From Mycosarcoma maydis (taxonomy: Eukaryota > Basidiomycota > Ustilaginomycetes > Ustilaginales): a DNA stretch of 64,000 nucleotides. Every line of letters starts with the position of its first letter. Position 1 is the first letter of the stretch. The notes under the pieces are model-generated. The model did not search any database. It was not told the DNA's origin and saw only the letters and a list, made by a program, of their open reading frames with translations. The position numbers were made by a program, and so were the translations under genes. This document shows positions 10,098 through 20,560 of the stretch, one piece after another. The stretch covers positions 620,001-684,000 of the forward strand of contig NC_026484.1 of NCBI RefSeq assembly GCF_000328475.2, in the 5' to 3' direction.

Positions 10098-11038
10098 TCT
10101 TAGGCAAAGGCTTGGTACGCAAGAGTCAGCTGGCGAATTATACGAGCCGAAAACTCCGATTGTGGTGAGTGGATGTGATGGCAGGATGGCACTAATGTAG
10201 CTGCGACAATCGTGAGTCGCGTTGGCGCGTAGCACGAAAACGAAATGTCTGTACGGGGCAGATAATCGGTAGGAAGCGTTGAGGATATGACGATGTGATA
10301 GTGAGATTGGAGGTGGTGTAGGTAGTGTTGGACGTATCGGCCTGCGTGGTTGCAGCGTGTGAGCGTCAATCGTGAATCACAATCACGAAACGATTCACAT
10401 TCGTGATTCGTGAATGTAGGGTAAATCGTGAATAATAAACCCTAAAAATAATCCAAAAAGGAACCGTGAAATGTGAATCTGTGGATGAAACAGTCACGAG
10501 TCGTGAGTCGCTTTCGAGATTACACGCTGCGACTTTGCTGCATCATCACAGCGCACCGTGCACGGTTCCAATCTGAATTTGTGGCATGAATCGTGAATTA
10601 ACTTACGAGTGAAGAGTCAGTCACGAGTGTAACAGAGGCATGGGCGGCACACGCATGGCTCAGTACTTCACTCGTGACTTACGACTGGCAGTCCCTTCAA
10701 AAGTCATCTGATAGCTCATCAACACCAATTAGAGCATTTCGCAAAACTCGCTCTGTATCTCTTGACAAGAGCGTATTACTTCACCAGCGAGAAATGTAGC
10801 TGACTTCCTGCTCATCCTCCTACTATAATAGCCTGCACAGTGAGAATTTTTCGGCCGTATCAAGCCCAACACTTCTCCACATCAATCAAAATCAAGGCCG
10901 AAATCCGAAATAAATCTCTGGATTTTTTTCGGGGGGATGAATGATGAATGGTGAATGGTGAAATACAGGGTACGAACACAACCTCGTTCGCCTATCTGTA
11001 TTGTTCATAGAGGCTGGTCCAAGTCGCACAATACAGAC
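10098..11038. other. Divergent intergenic region with dispersed 7-bp repeats
   Basis: About 0.94 kb between the orphan gene and BCP1, which are transcribed away from each other. No coding frame is convincing. It contains a cluster of ATTCACG-type units on both strands at 10367-10433, ACGAGTC-type units at 10492-10511 and further scattered copies to about 10632. A TATAAT-like string lies at about 10805, roughly 230 bp from the BCP1 start, too far to call a promoter element. Confidence 0.55.
10367..10433. repeat. Mixed-orientation cluster of 7-bp repeat units
   Basis: Copies of AATCGTGAAT and its complement ATTCACGATT alternate with short spacers, so the segment can fold back on itself. Member of the dispersed family. 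Confidence 0.7.
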
Positions 11039-12046
11039 ATGCCGACCGACACCAAGCGAAAGGCTCACGACCAAGAGCCAACGGCCGATTCATCTGACTA
11101 CGATAGCGACGGCTCTGAAGAGCCCGACTTTATCAATGTCGACTTTGACTTTCGCGCTCCCGAAGAAATCGACTTCCAAGCACTCAAACGTCTATTGCAG
11201 CAGCTCTTCTATACACACAACACAAAGCTCGATCTCTCGTCACTAGCTGACCACGTCGTCAAGACCTCAACAACACAAGGCGTGGGCACCACCATCAAAA
11301 TCGTCGATGACGAAGACCAAGATCCCTACGCATTCGTCTCGGCAATCACGCTGTCCAGCGAGAAGAAAGAAGGGTCAGAAGCGGCAAACAGTCTTTCCAA
11401 ATACCTCTTGGAAGTAACCTCGAAGCCTTCCAGCAAATCAGTACACGATGTAATCAAGAGTGCCGCGTCCAGCACCTCTACAAATGCACCGGTCATTGCG
11501 GTGCTTCACGAACGCATGGTCAACATGCCTCCTCAAGTCGCTCCGCCTTTATACAAGATGCTCCTCGAAGAGGTGCAAGCTTCGCTTGTCTCTACATCAG
11601 CGACTCGACCTTCTCACTATCTCTTCTTCTCGCGCGTCTTCTCTGCCGATGCTTTTTCGGACGACGAAGCGATGGACGAGGATGATGATGATGATGATGA
11701 TGAGCCGTCCGGTTTGGCAGGCGCACGGAAAAGGAAGGCCAAGCTCGCACGTCGCGAAGCAAAGAAAGCCGGTGCCAAGAAGGACGCTCCTAAATCACGC
11801 ACTATCTCGGACGGCATGGCTTTGGCCGGCTCGTCGGACGAGGAGCTCGGCCTGTTTCACCCAGAAGATATTGCCATCTCCAAGTTCGCATCCAACTCGC
11901 TTACATACCGCTTCCCACCGCCTCCAGATGCTTCAGATAGCTTCGAGGCTCCCCTCTTTGGTCGAATTGCGCTTGTACCTGCCGATAAGATGGATGCTCT
12001 TCTGCAACAGATTGAGACTGACCTCTCCATGCCTGCACCTCAGTAG
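11039..12046 (+). CDS. bcp1: Bcp1/BCCIP-family nuclear protein
   Basis: A 335-residue member of the BCP1/BCCIP family. In yeast Bcp1 is a nuclear chaperone for ribosomal protein L23 and is linked to export of Mss4; the human relative BCCIP binds BRCA2 and p21. The sequence shows the acidic N-terminus (SDYDSDGSEEPDFINVDFDF) and the family core beginning APEEIDFQALKRLLQQLF, then VGTTIKIVDDEDQDPYAFVS. The region HYLFFSRVFSA is followed by an acidic tract encoded by GAT repeats and a basic RKRKAKLARREAKKAG segment likely to be a nuclear localisation signal. The C-terminal half carries FHPEDIAISKFASNSLTYRF. The start was chosen at MPTDTKRK; 28 codons upstream in frame look non-coding. Converges on the Mpv17 gene. 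Confidence 0.92.
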   Translation: MPTDTKRKAHDQEPTADSSDYDSDGSEEPDFINVDFDFRAPEEIDFQALKRLLQQLFYTHNTKLDLSSLADHVVKTSTTQGVGTTIKIVDDEDQDPYAFVSAITLSSEKKEGSEAANSLSKYLLEVTSKPSSKSVHDVIKSAASSTSTNAPVIAVLHERMVNMPPQVAPPLYKMLLEEVQASLVSTSATRPSHYLFFSRVFSADAFSDDEAMDEDDDDDDDEPSGLAGARKRKAKLARREAKKAGAKKDAPKSRTISDGMALAGSSDEELGLFHPEDIAISKFASNSLTYRFPPPPDASDSFEAPLFGRIALVPADKMDALLQQIETDLSMPAPQ

Positions 12047-12182
12047 CAACATTGCTTTCAATCATCAAGCGCTCAATGATCCTTCAAGCTCGTAACACCG
12101 CCTGTGAATTGAATCGTTGATTCCAGGGAGAAAAGGAGGGAATAAACGAATGCGAAGTACTCGTGACTCCGAGAGAAGCTCA

Positions 12183-13147
12183 CTATTTTGGAACTGACGG
12201 AGTGCTGAATTGCAGCGCTCGAGCCTCCGTCAGCTTGTGCACGTCGTGATTCTGGTTAGATCGTGTGGATTGGGACAAAAGCGACAGCCCAACATTCCAC
12301 AGGATTCCTACAGTCGAGACGAAGGGCACACGATATCTGTCGGCACGATGATCGAATAGAGATTGAACGCATGTCAGTCGAGAGCTATGAGCCAGGTGTT
12401 GTGGGATAAACAATTGCACTTACTTCAAAGGCATGTATCGGAAGTTGACCAGCTGGACCAGAGGCCAGACTTGCCAGTTTGCCAGCAGCGCGGGGATGTA
12501 CATTTCGCCGAATTTGTCCTTGACGCCATCGATGCTACCGCGCTCCATGTAGCCCATAGCACCTGTGAAGAGCGCCAAACCAAACGGTGCACTACCAAGG
12601 AACGCGCATCGGTGCCATAGAAACGAAGAGAAACGCAAAAGCGTCAATCAGATGACTTCTGTCTATGTTTCGAACAAGCAGAGGACATTGGGACTGGGAT
12701 GACTTACAACAACACTTGGTCCATGACAAGTCGATTGGCAAGAGCTCTTAGGCTCACCTTACTCATCGACGATGCTGTGCTCGCTGCCGCTGCTGCCGCT
12801 GCTCCCGTTGCTAGCGCCGAACTCCTCAGGGGGAACTTGAACTCTAAGAATTTGTTCCATTCGGCTAATAGCGGCGCCATGCCTACATTAAACGCCAGGA
12901 ATCTACCGGATCTTGACCAGTCCCACCCCGACACATCCGCCTGGGAGACCTGTGATGTGGCCGTGTCTGTTCGTCCTTCCTGCTCGAGTTGCTGCTGTCG
13001 CGATTGCGCCTGGCTGATACGTTCCAGCGATTGTGCTACTCCATCAGCGATCACGCCGAGAGTTCCGTTCGTGACGGCGAGCGTGACCCAGGGTCGACGT
13101 TCAAAGTTGCGCGCGTAGAAGGCACTGAAGGCTTGACGGTATGACAT
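12183..13147 (-). CDS. Mpv17/PMP22-family membrane protein (Sym1-like), three exons
   Basis: Assembled from three minus-strand exons: 13147-12708, 12591-12424 and 12336-12183 (253 residues). Introns are 116 nt (12707-12592) and 87 nt (12423-12337), each with a GTAAGT donor and an AG acceptor; the joins restore family motifs, MDQVLFAPFGLALFTGAMGY at the first and MPLKYRVPFVSTVGILWNVG at the second. Mpv17-family proteins are four-helix integral proteins of the mitochondrial inner or peroxisomal membrane; yeast Sym1 is needed for ethanol growth at high temperature. The N-terminus has the usual LAVTNGTLGVIADGVAQSLE with the family's WDWSRSGRFLAFN, but a Gln/Ser-rich insert sits between them, and a poly-Ala run follows. 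Whether it is the mitochondrial or peroxisomal type is not clear. Confidence 0.9.
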
Positions 13148-13724
13148 GATGATTGTTGCACGTTGCGCCTCGAGGTGCTTGTCAAGTCGTTGCCTTGGGT
13201 TCGAACCTCGAGCCTAGATGGGATGCTGTCCGTAAAGTGATTCGCTACTAGGCGGTGGCCACTTGATCTGATGCTGAAGTTTCGTCAAATTGATTCAGAG
13301 CTACAATGTCGAGCTGACTTGAAGGGAATCAAGATGGAAGTGAACGGTTTGATGATCAACACTCGAGTGTTTCCTTTGCCTTTGAGGTCGATCGTGTCAG
13401 AGGCTGAAAGATAAAAGCACCAAGCTTCTCAGCCTCTGTGTGGAGGCATGACTGATATTTCCAATTGTGATTCACAGATTCTTCTCATGGCGCGCTTTGG
13501 CCAGCGGAGCAGAACAACCGTCTCGAACCTGTTCTTCCCCTCGCACAATTTCGCATGTCTTCTCGCTGATTCACCTTCCAACTGCCTCTAGGCTTTACCC
13601 AGCAGCTTACTAACCAGCAGCACCGATCGGCTCTCGCCGTCTCTAGAAGCTGATTCTGCGGCTCTCTTTGCGCGTCGCTCGTCTGCGATCTACTCAACCC
13701 TTGTTCTCAGGGTCCTCTGCCATC
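13148..13724. other. Divergent promoter region, Mpv17-like and EVE genes
   Basis: About 580 bp. No coding frame is evident. It has one ATTCACAG-type unit near 13467 and a GGTTCGAACC palindrome near 13200 that is not part of a tRNA. Confidence 0.5.
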
Positions 13725-14651
13725 ATGCCGCCCAAACGCAAAGCGGCCGATGCTACAACTCCTCCAGACTCATTCAATGGATCCGCACCACAACGCATCG
13801 GGCACTGGCTCATGAAAGCCGAGCCAGATACCCGCTACGAGCGTGGGCATGACGTCGCTTTCTCGATCGATCATCTTGCCGCTTGTAAGATCACAAAGTG
13901 GGATGGCGTACGCAATCCTGAAGCACGCACTATCATGAAGGAAAAGATGCAGTTTGGCGACCCCGTGCTATTCTACCACTCGAACACCAAGATTCCCGGT
14001 GTCGCAGGTCTCGCGCGCATTTGCTCAAAGCAGAGCTATCCGGATCCGTCCGCGTTCGACCGCAACCATGCATACTACGATGTCAAAAGCGATCCGGAGC
14101 AGCCCAAGTGGTGGCTTGTCGATGTCGAATATGTGCAGAAGCTACAGAGATTGGTGCCTCTGGGGTTGCTGCAGAAATTGGCAGGTAAAGGTGCAGATGC
14201 AAAGCCATTGAGCAAGGTCGAGAGGCACGACATTGCGTACCTGAAGAATACGCACTTGCAGGCGATCAAGGACATGGCGCTGCTCAATAGGGGCAGGTTA
14301 AGCGTTCAGCCCGTATCCAAGGACGCGTACGATGCCGTGATCGCGCTCAGCGAGAAAGGCGGGTGGGACAGCTGGACTGGTAAGTGGAATCCAAGGGCTG
14401 GGTCATCGACTGCGTCTACCTCGACTGCTGCCTCAAAGACGACTACAAAGAAAGCAGGCTTGTCGACAGCCGCGGGCGAGCCACTGCAGAATGAAAACAT
14501 GAGCAAGACTGAACCACCAAGCAAGAGGGACACACCAGCGACAAAGGCACGGAGACCAACCCCAGCCAAAAAGATCAAGCCGGAAGAGCCTTCTCAAGCT
14601 TGCATCACTGAAGGGGTACGCCGATCCTCGCGTCGGCGGAGTGGAGCATAG
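13725..14651 (+). CDS. EVE domain protein (thymocyte nuclear protein 1-like)
   Basis: A 308-residue protein. An EVE domain (PUA-like fold, predicted to bind modified bases in nucleic acid) covers about residues 25-205: [22 protein letters not shown], then [39 protein letters not shown], and [22 protein letters not shown]1 proteins of animals and YqgQ-type bacterial relatives share this order. The tail, about 80 residues, is Ser/Thr/Lys-rich with a [13 protein letters not shown] stretch and a final RRSSRRRSG, suggesting nuclear localisation. The start is the [11 protein letters not shown]et, itself a classical basic signal; an in-frame Met 19 codons upstream lies in a poor context. Single exon. 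Confidence 0.9.
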
Positions 14652-15978
14652 TGCCCCTTACTACCTCACACATGTCTTCAACCACCACAGCACGCAGTGA
14701 GCACTCGATTTCCCGTCTAGGGGTCGAACGTCGTGCGTGCTGCACTTGTACATTAGAGTTAGCAAATAGCAATCAACAAAATCAATTTAGCTGGCAATCT
14801 GTTGATAGGACGGTGTCTGATGCGAAACAATCGACGGGAATCTACATGAGACAAAGAAAGAGGCGTAGGGAGACTAGAGCGAAAGATGTGCGTTCACCAA
14901 CGAACCCATTCCTCCACTGAAAGAAAAAGAAAGATGGGTTGATACGGGAGCGCTGATATGCCGTGTCGTTTGTCTTCCCCAATTCTCAGTTCCGCTCACC
15001 TCACTTTCACTTAGGTGAAGAGCAAGGCGAGCTGGAGGCAATGAAAAGGAAACCGAACATCTTTGAACTCGACGCCTCCGAAGAGAGTCGCAAAGAGCAG
15101 TCTCTGCCGAAGAGGGGTTGTGTTGGAAGGAAAGGGAAGGAGAAAGCAAGAAGCAGGGAAACGGAAGAAGCAAGTCTCAGAGCTGTACGGTTGTCACCAC
15201 CACATTGTCGAAAGCTGCAAACACTGCAAGCGAGCTATGTTCGTTCGATGGAATAGGCGCAAAGCGAACGCCTAAACATGGCAGCCGACTTGATTGCTGC
15301 TTTAAGTCCAAAGGTAGAGAGAGATTCGTGATTGATGATGGATAGGTAGAAAGCTGTTGTCGGCTTGCTACGGTTTTCTGAATGCTCTAGAAACATCCGC
15401 TTTTCTTGCCCGCGGCTGCGCAGATTTTTCTTCTCAAAACCCGATGAGTACGAATCTGATCGCCCGATTTGACAAGCTTAATAGCTCACCGTATCGTTCG
15501 ACACTCGTAACCGCATGCCAGCCTCTTCAGCCTCTTCCATCTTGGTGGTTTAAGTTTGCTTTCAATCTATTGATTTGAGCTCAACTCAGTCCGTGACTGC
15601 ATCAGTTCACAGCCACATTCAATCTGTCGAGATGATCAACATTCTGAAATGCAGTTCATTGCTGTGCCTGAGCAGATCACTTTGTCATGCAGCAGGGTGA
15701 CAGAATATAGTTTTTGTGCCACTTCCCAAGAAGGACGGCAAGAGATGCTTTGAGCCACAAGGACTCCGAGTCGCTGGATTGCGAGCCGTGTGCGTATAAG
15801 AAAAAGGGAGAGAGATACGAAATGTGTGCTGCTACGCGTATGCATACAAAGCCGCGGGGGAGTATGCCACGCGGCTTGGCCCGACGGCGTCTAGACCATC
15901 AGGTAAAAAGGGAGGGAATGAAAAAAGGGGGAAGAGTTTGGAGAGGCGGAAGGCGTCCAATGAGATGCAATAGGCAAA
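14652..15978. other. Intergenic between convergent EVE and uS11 genes; nothing recognised
   Basis: About 1.3 kb. Short frames occur on both strands (for example 14963-15256 plus and 14874-15173 minus) but overlap each other, lack family motifs and have no matching splice signals. Probably 3' untranslated and spacer sequence. Confidence 0.5.
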
Positions 15979-16924
15979 TCATAGACGACGACCACGGCGA
16001 CCACCCTTTCTGCGGGTAGAGTCGGTGGGGACGGGGGTGACGTCCTCGATGCGGCCAATGCGCATGCCGGCACGGGCAAGGGCACGGAGAGCGGCCTGGG
16101 CACCAGGGCCGGGAGTCTTGGTGCCGGTACCACCGGTGGCACGGAGCTTGATGTGAAGGGCGGTGATGCCGACCTCCTTGCAGCGGACGGCGCAGTCCTG
16201 AGCGGCCAACATGGCAGCGTAGGGCGACGACTCGTCACGGTCAGCCTTGACCTTCATGCCACCAGTGACACGGACAACGGTTTCCTTGCCGGACATATCA
16301 GTGACATGGACGAAGGTGTCGTTGAACGAGGCGAAGATGCTGTTGGTAGGTGAAGCAAGAGACAGTGCGGAATCGGTGTAAGTTTGCTAGTCCATTCATC
16401 CTGGTCATCAGAGATCATCTCTAGCACGTCGCGACCGTTCTGGCCACATGTTCCATCTCATCCCTCAGTAATACTGTGTCCCTGCTATTCCATGTCGAAT
16501 GCCGAGGCATTTTCCCTCTTCCCTCAACTCTGCGGCGTCTGTCATACGTTTAGGCTGTTCATGGTTGCGCTGCTGCCAACTCTGGACCCCTGCGGGTCGG
16601 TGTACTTCATGTCGCAACATCCTTCTAAGCAGCGTGTGTAGCCAACATCTTCGTTGTCCGACCTTGGCATCCACCTGGTGTTCATATCGTCTGTTTGTCC
16701 AATTCTTCCACGAGACGGTAGGATAACTTTCTGGCAGACGCTGATAATGGCTGAGACTTTTCTCCTGACCTATTGCTTCTCCGACGTGCTGAAAGGTGCT
16801 ACTGCTTCGATCGAAACTGTGTCTGTGATACTTACTGAGCGACGCCGAAGACGAGCTCGCCCTCACCGACGTTGGGGCCGAGGGAAACCTCGTTGGTAGC
16901 AGCAGCACGGACCTTGGGAGCCAT
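15979..16924 (-). CDS. rps14: 40S ribosomal protein uS11 (Rps14), two exons
   Basis: Exon 1 is 16924-16836 and exon 2 is 16339-15979, giving 149 residues. Exon 1 encodes [20 protein letters not shown] and the next ten residues; the donor is GTAAGT and the acceptor is CAACAG, restoring a His codon before [20 protein letters not shown]. The rest has the family signature [19 protein letters not shown], the conserved [20 protein letters not shown] and the basic C-terminus [12 protein letters not shown]. uS11 sits on the 40S platform and is needed for 18S rRNA maturation. The 496-nt intron (16835-16340) is much longer than the 70-120 nt introns elsewhere in the window, as is common in ribosomal protein genes. 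It is divergent from the eL38 gene. Confidence 0.97.
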
Positions 16925-17555
16925 CTGCGCAATTTCGGAGTAGAATGCGAGGGCGGTCGATACGAATAAGAGATGACAGAGATGATGTTGAGTGGTTGAT
17001 GGTTGAAAGAGCAGAAAGGTAACAAATTTATGAATTGATTAGAATTGGTTGTTCGATGTGTTCTTTGGCTTTCCAGGCGGAACAGATGGAGCACAACAAC
17101 AGTGTCGACGTTGGTTGCTGCTGCTGCGGCTGCTGCCGAGTGTATGCTTACCTTGATGTATGTATGGGTTGGTGTTCAGAAATGATGATGAGCAGCCCTC
17201 ATGATGCTGAACCACACTCACTCCTCTTGATCAGATCTCGAATCGTGAATCATTGTTAGGCTCTCCTGTTACTTTGCTCCATGCACACTCTGTTGAGAAG
17301 ACTGACAACTCCTCTGTCTCAGGTCGCCTTCTGCTGCCTCTAACTCGAATGTGCCGAATTAGAAGCTTCAAAATTGAACGGGACTGGTGAAGTGCCTGCA
17401 AAATCAGAAAACCTTGTGCATCACGTGAGAAACTAAATTCGGCCGAGGCTTGAACCGTTAATTCGAAATGGCGAGACTGGAAAAAGAGTGCATCACAAGC
17501 TCTATTCGCGAGGCAGCGTTCAGTTGAAACTGCGGGCACTGCTTCAGAAGAGTTG

Positions 17556-17587
<32 letters not shown>

Positions 17588-17744
17588 GTGTAATTGTTGG
17601 CAAGGAAAGCTGACAGGAGAAACCGCGAGAGACAGGTCCGGGACGGCAGCTGGTTTGCGCGGATCCAGTGAGTACAGCTCGTCGACATCAATCTCTCCTT
17701 CCATCTCTACAGGAACACCTCACCACACAAAGAGATCCGTCAAG
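16925..17744. promoter_or_regulatory. Shared divergent promoter region of uS11 and eL38 genes
   Basis: The start codons of two ribosomal protein genes face away from each other across 820 bp with no gene between. The segment has CTG/CAG-rich patches, including a run of ten CAG units at 17557-17586, and one ATCGTGAAT unit near 17237. No binding motif can be named with certainty; the call as a bidirectional promoter rests on gene arrangement. Confidence 0.5.
17557..17586. repeat. CAG microsatellite, ten units
   Basis: An uninterrupted (CAG)10 run about 160 bp upstream of the eL38 start codon, probably in its promoter or 5' leader. Confidence 0.9.
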
Positions 17745-18733
17745 ATGGTAAGCATCAGCATCGACAACAGCATACGTAATACAGTACAGCACACCGGATT
17801 CCGTATTCGATACTCCGGCTCAGCATTGCACGACGTCCACGCAGTCAAAAAGAGAAGCAGAGAGGAGAGGACATTTTCGTAAACATTCGATATCTTGAAG
17901 AGCCCGACTTTGATGAGAACGCATGTATGACGAACACCTTCAGCGATTTATGACCGTCCGTCCATTACCGTGTCAAAGGCAGAACGCTACAGCACAGGTC
18001 GAAGCAACCTCGACTCGGTTGATACTTGGTAGATAAGAGAAGCTACGCAGTTTGGGCTCTCTGGACGCAATATGGAAGCAAAGGTGTTCGCCATCGTCAC
18101 AATCCTAGTTGGCAAGTCAAAGGCCGGTATCTCGGATGGACGACGAGTGGGCACGATAGTTTCATATTAAGTGATCACATGTGGGGATGCGGTGTTCTCA
18201 TGAATCGCTTCGACATGGTATCGCCAACACTCGGATCACAAACAGAGCAGGGATAATGCGTACCCGCCTGCGAGCGAAATGTTTAGACTGCGGAGGTGAC
18301 GCATCCTCTGGAAGCTAGCTTGGATTGGATCGGTTCCGCACTCTCGGCAATGTCCTCACAAATGCACCCCTTTGCTTCTCTCGACACCGCTACTTGGCGT
18401 TGCTTTGCCAAGCTGCACTGTTATGCATTTACGAAACAGCTCATTCTGACCTATCCGTTGCTCTCGCATTGACCAACTTCCCAACAGCCTCAGCAGATTA
18501 CCGACATCAAGAAATTCCTCGAGATTGCTCGCAGAAAGGACGCTTCGGCGGCCCGCGTCAAGAGCACCACCCGTGCTGACGGCAAGCAGGTCACCAAGTT
18601 CAAGATCCGATGCTCGCGCTTCCTCTACACCCTCTCGGTCGACGACAAGCAGAAGGCTGAGAAGCTCAAGCAGTCGCTTCCCCCTGGTCTCAACGTTGTT
18701 GAGATCGGCAAGCCCGTCAAGGGCCGCAAGTAA
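17745..18733 (+). CDS. rpl38: 60S ribosomal protein eL38 (Rpl38), start-codon exon plus one exon
   Basis: Exon 1 contains only the ATG (17745-17747) as coding sequence, followed directly by a GTAAGC donor. The intron is 740 nt and ends CAACAG at 18487. Exon 2 (18488-18733) encodes [19 protein letters not shown] onward, giving 82 residues. The family core is plain: [28 protein letters not shown] and [18 protein letters not shown], close to eL38 of animals and fungi, with a slightly longer basic tail PVKGRK. eL38 lies on the solvent side of the 60S subunit. The ATG-only coding exon means that the start choice depends on the splice; the match of MPQQI to other eL38 proteins supports it. Confidence 0.95.
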
Positions 18734-19666
18734 ATACCTTGCGACTGCCGATCCTCGACACAACCTTGTACCAACAACCAGCATCACCCAATATGACATC
18801 CTTCATTCTCCACCAACGCCTGGCCTTTGCCTCGAATACGCATCAGTCTTGCATTCAAGACAATGACTCTTGATTGGCACAGCATCGCAGCCTAGCCCAT
18901 CGGGATCAGCACCTGTTCGCGTTTTTTCATCCTTAACCCAAAAGCCCACTCATCATGGGTAACCAAGGGGGTCATCATCAACCCGTTGTATAATTCTCCA
19001 TTGCGTCACAACCTCGCACACCCTGCACCCTTGATCAAGGTGTTCAAATTTGATCATTCGTAAAGCACAGTTGCCAAAACCTGGCGGTCCACGTTGAGTC
19101 GCTGCGGGGATGCGCGGTAGAGTGTGTCTGAGAAGTCGGATTCCGAGTTTGAAAAGGCATAGGACACGAGTATAGCAAACGACCTCGTCGACAGAGAGCA
19201 CAGGGGCTCGAGCGCGGATGTTACGACTTAGGACAACGAAACTCGAATGGCTCGGGCATCTTGGCTGTTACATGGTAAGTTAGTTCAAACCGGACCATTC
19301 ATTTCAAGGAGCTGCTCGCGATAGGCCGCATCTCGTTGGCTTGGTAGCCATGCATAACGCGGGCCAGTTACGTTCACTCATGACTGGGTCATCCGATTCA
19401 ACAACTTAAGACCAAATTTCAGGATAAGCTAATCACGAATCACGAATCCGATCGGAAGGATTGTCACGACGAGAGTGACCTGTGTCGTCTATCCCTAAGT
19501 TTTGACCTAACTTACGTTAAGTAAGTTCTGGACTTATCATGCTTAATGACCTCAGGAGCTCGCACTTGACCATCACGGTGCGAGGCTTGCTTAGAAGTGC
19601 ACAAGTTCCTCACTTGTACCATTCACGAATGGTGTCGATTTCAACATGAAGAAAGGGCCGCCCAAA
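18734..19666. other. Intergenic between convergent eL38 and RNase T2 genes
   Basis: About 0.93 kb. It contains a pair of TCACGAA units at about 19433-19448 and a partial inverted repeat built of AACTTACGTTAAGTAAGTT-like sequence near 19507-19526. No coding frame or RNA gene was recognised. Confidence 0.5.
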
Positions 19667-20560
19667 TCAAGGCTTGGGGAGGTACCTCAAGCTGGCGGGG
19701 CAAGTCGACTTCGTGGTTGACTCGACAGGCTCGAAAAGACCAAAGTTGACCTGACCACGGACGTTCCAAAAGTACCAGAACTCGTTCATCTCGCCCTTCT
19801 TGTTGCATCCGACGAAAGGAGTTGCGCCGTGGGCGTTCTTGAGAGTCTGCTGAACCTGTGCCAAGGTGTAGTTCTGGGTGGCGCTAGGCACGATACCAGC
19901 CGCCTGGAGGAAGTTGTACGTGGGACGTTCCTTGAACTTGTGAGCGATCTGACGGAAGTAGTTGAGCATCGCGAAGTCGGCTTGGCTGATCCAGGGCAGT
20001 TGTGGCTGGCACTGAGGACGCATGGTGGTGTAGCAGGTACCGTGCTTGTTGTACTCGTGAGCGAGGAAGTCGGCCCTGTCTCCGTTCAGATCCTTAAAGT
20101 AGGTCTGGTAGTAGGCGTACAGAGCAGGGTCGTACTTCTGCATCACCGCTTCGATCTGTTCACCAGTGTAAGTGGGGATGCCGCTGACAGACGAGCAGAA
20201 CTGAGGGTAGGTTCCATCGCAGTAGTCGGGCCACAAACCGTGGATGGTGGTCGAGTCCTTAGGTCCGTTGTTGGCGGTATCAGCTGCGTTGGTGGTCCAG
20301 AACGACGTGCTGAGCACCAGACCGCTCTGCTTGCCGCCTTCGACGAGCGCACCGTTGAAGCAGCACGAGCCAGCGCTAGATGCCGGGATATCGTACGAAG
20401 CGTGGCACGAGAGCTGGAAACCGGCTTTGGCGCAAGCAGCTAGTTCTTGACCCTTTTTCGCGTATTGCTGGCCGAGCTGTTCGAGTTGGCCGAGGAGAGG
20501 CTCGGCGGCAACAGCGCTGGCGGCAGCAAGCACGGCCAAGGTAGTAGCGGTGAACTTCAT
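19667..20560 (-). CDS. Secreted RNase T2
   Basis: A 297-residue T2-family ribonuclease that cleaves single-stranded RNA through 2',3'-cyclic phosphates. Residues 1-19 form a signal peptide (hydrophobic, ending AVAA). The two catalytic signatures are present and intact: CAS I around His107 (TIHGLWPDYC) and CAS II around His168, Glu169 and His173 (HEYNKHGTC). Cysteines sit where fungal T2 enzymes make disulfides (SCHASYD, SCCFNG, CGTF-like region, FVGC, and CPAS near the C-terminus). The mature enzyme should act outside the cell or in the vacuole. Smut fungi are known to secrete T2 RNases during plant colonisation to salvage nucleotides; a role of that sort here is inference. No N-terminal or C-terminal extension beyond the catalytic domain. 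Confidence 0.95.
   Translation of the reverse strand: MKFTATTLAVLAAASAVAAEPLLGQLEQLGQQYAKKGQELAACAKAGFQLSCHASYDIPASSAGSCCFNGALVEGGKQSGLVLSTSFWTTNAADTANNGPKDSTTIHGLWPDYCDGTYPQFCSSVSGIPTYTGEQIEAVMQKYDPALYAYYQTYFKDLNGDRADFLAHEYNKHGTCYTTMRPQCQPQLPWISQADFAMLNYFRQIAHKFKERPTYNFLQAAGIVPSATQNYTLAQVQQTLKNAHGATPFVGCNKKGEMNEFWYFWNVRGQVNFGLFEPVESTTKSTCPASLRYLPKP

Noticed and set aside
10955..11038. N-terminal extension of Bcp1
   Set aside because: The extra 28 residues are unlike the family, and the next Met begins the usual acidic N-terminus.
13195..13215. GGTTCGAACC, resembling a tRNA B box
   Set aside because: Neither strand gives a paired T arm, anticodon arm or acceptor stem around it.
16340..16835. 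Possible snoRNA in the uS11 intron
   Set aside because: TGATGA-like strings occur near the 3' end on the sense strand, but the box order and stem are wrong.
17748..18487. Possible C/D box snoRNA in the eL38 intron
   Set aside because: A TTGATGA string is present near 17910, but no D box at suitable spacing and no terminal stem.
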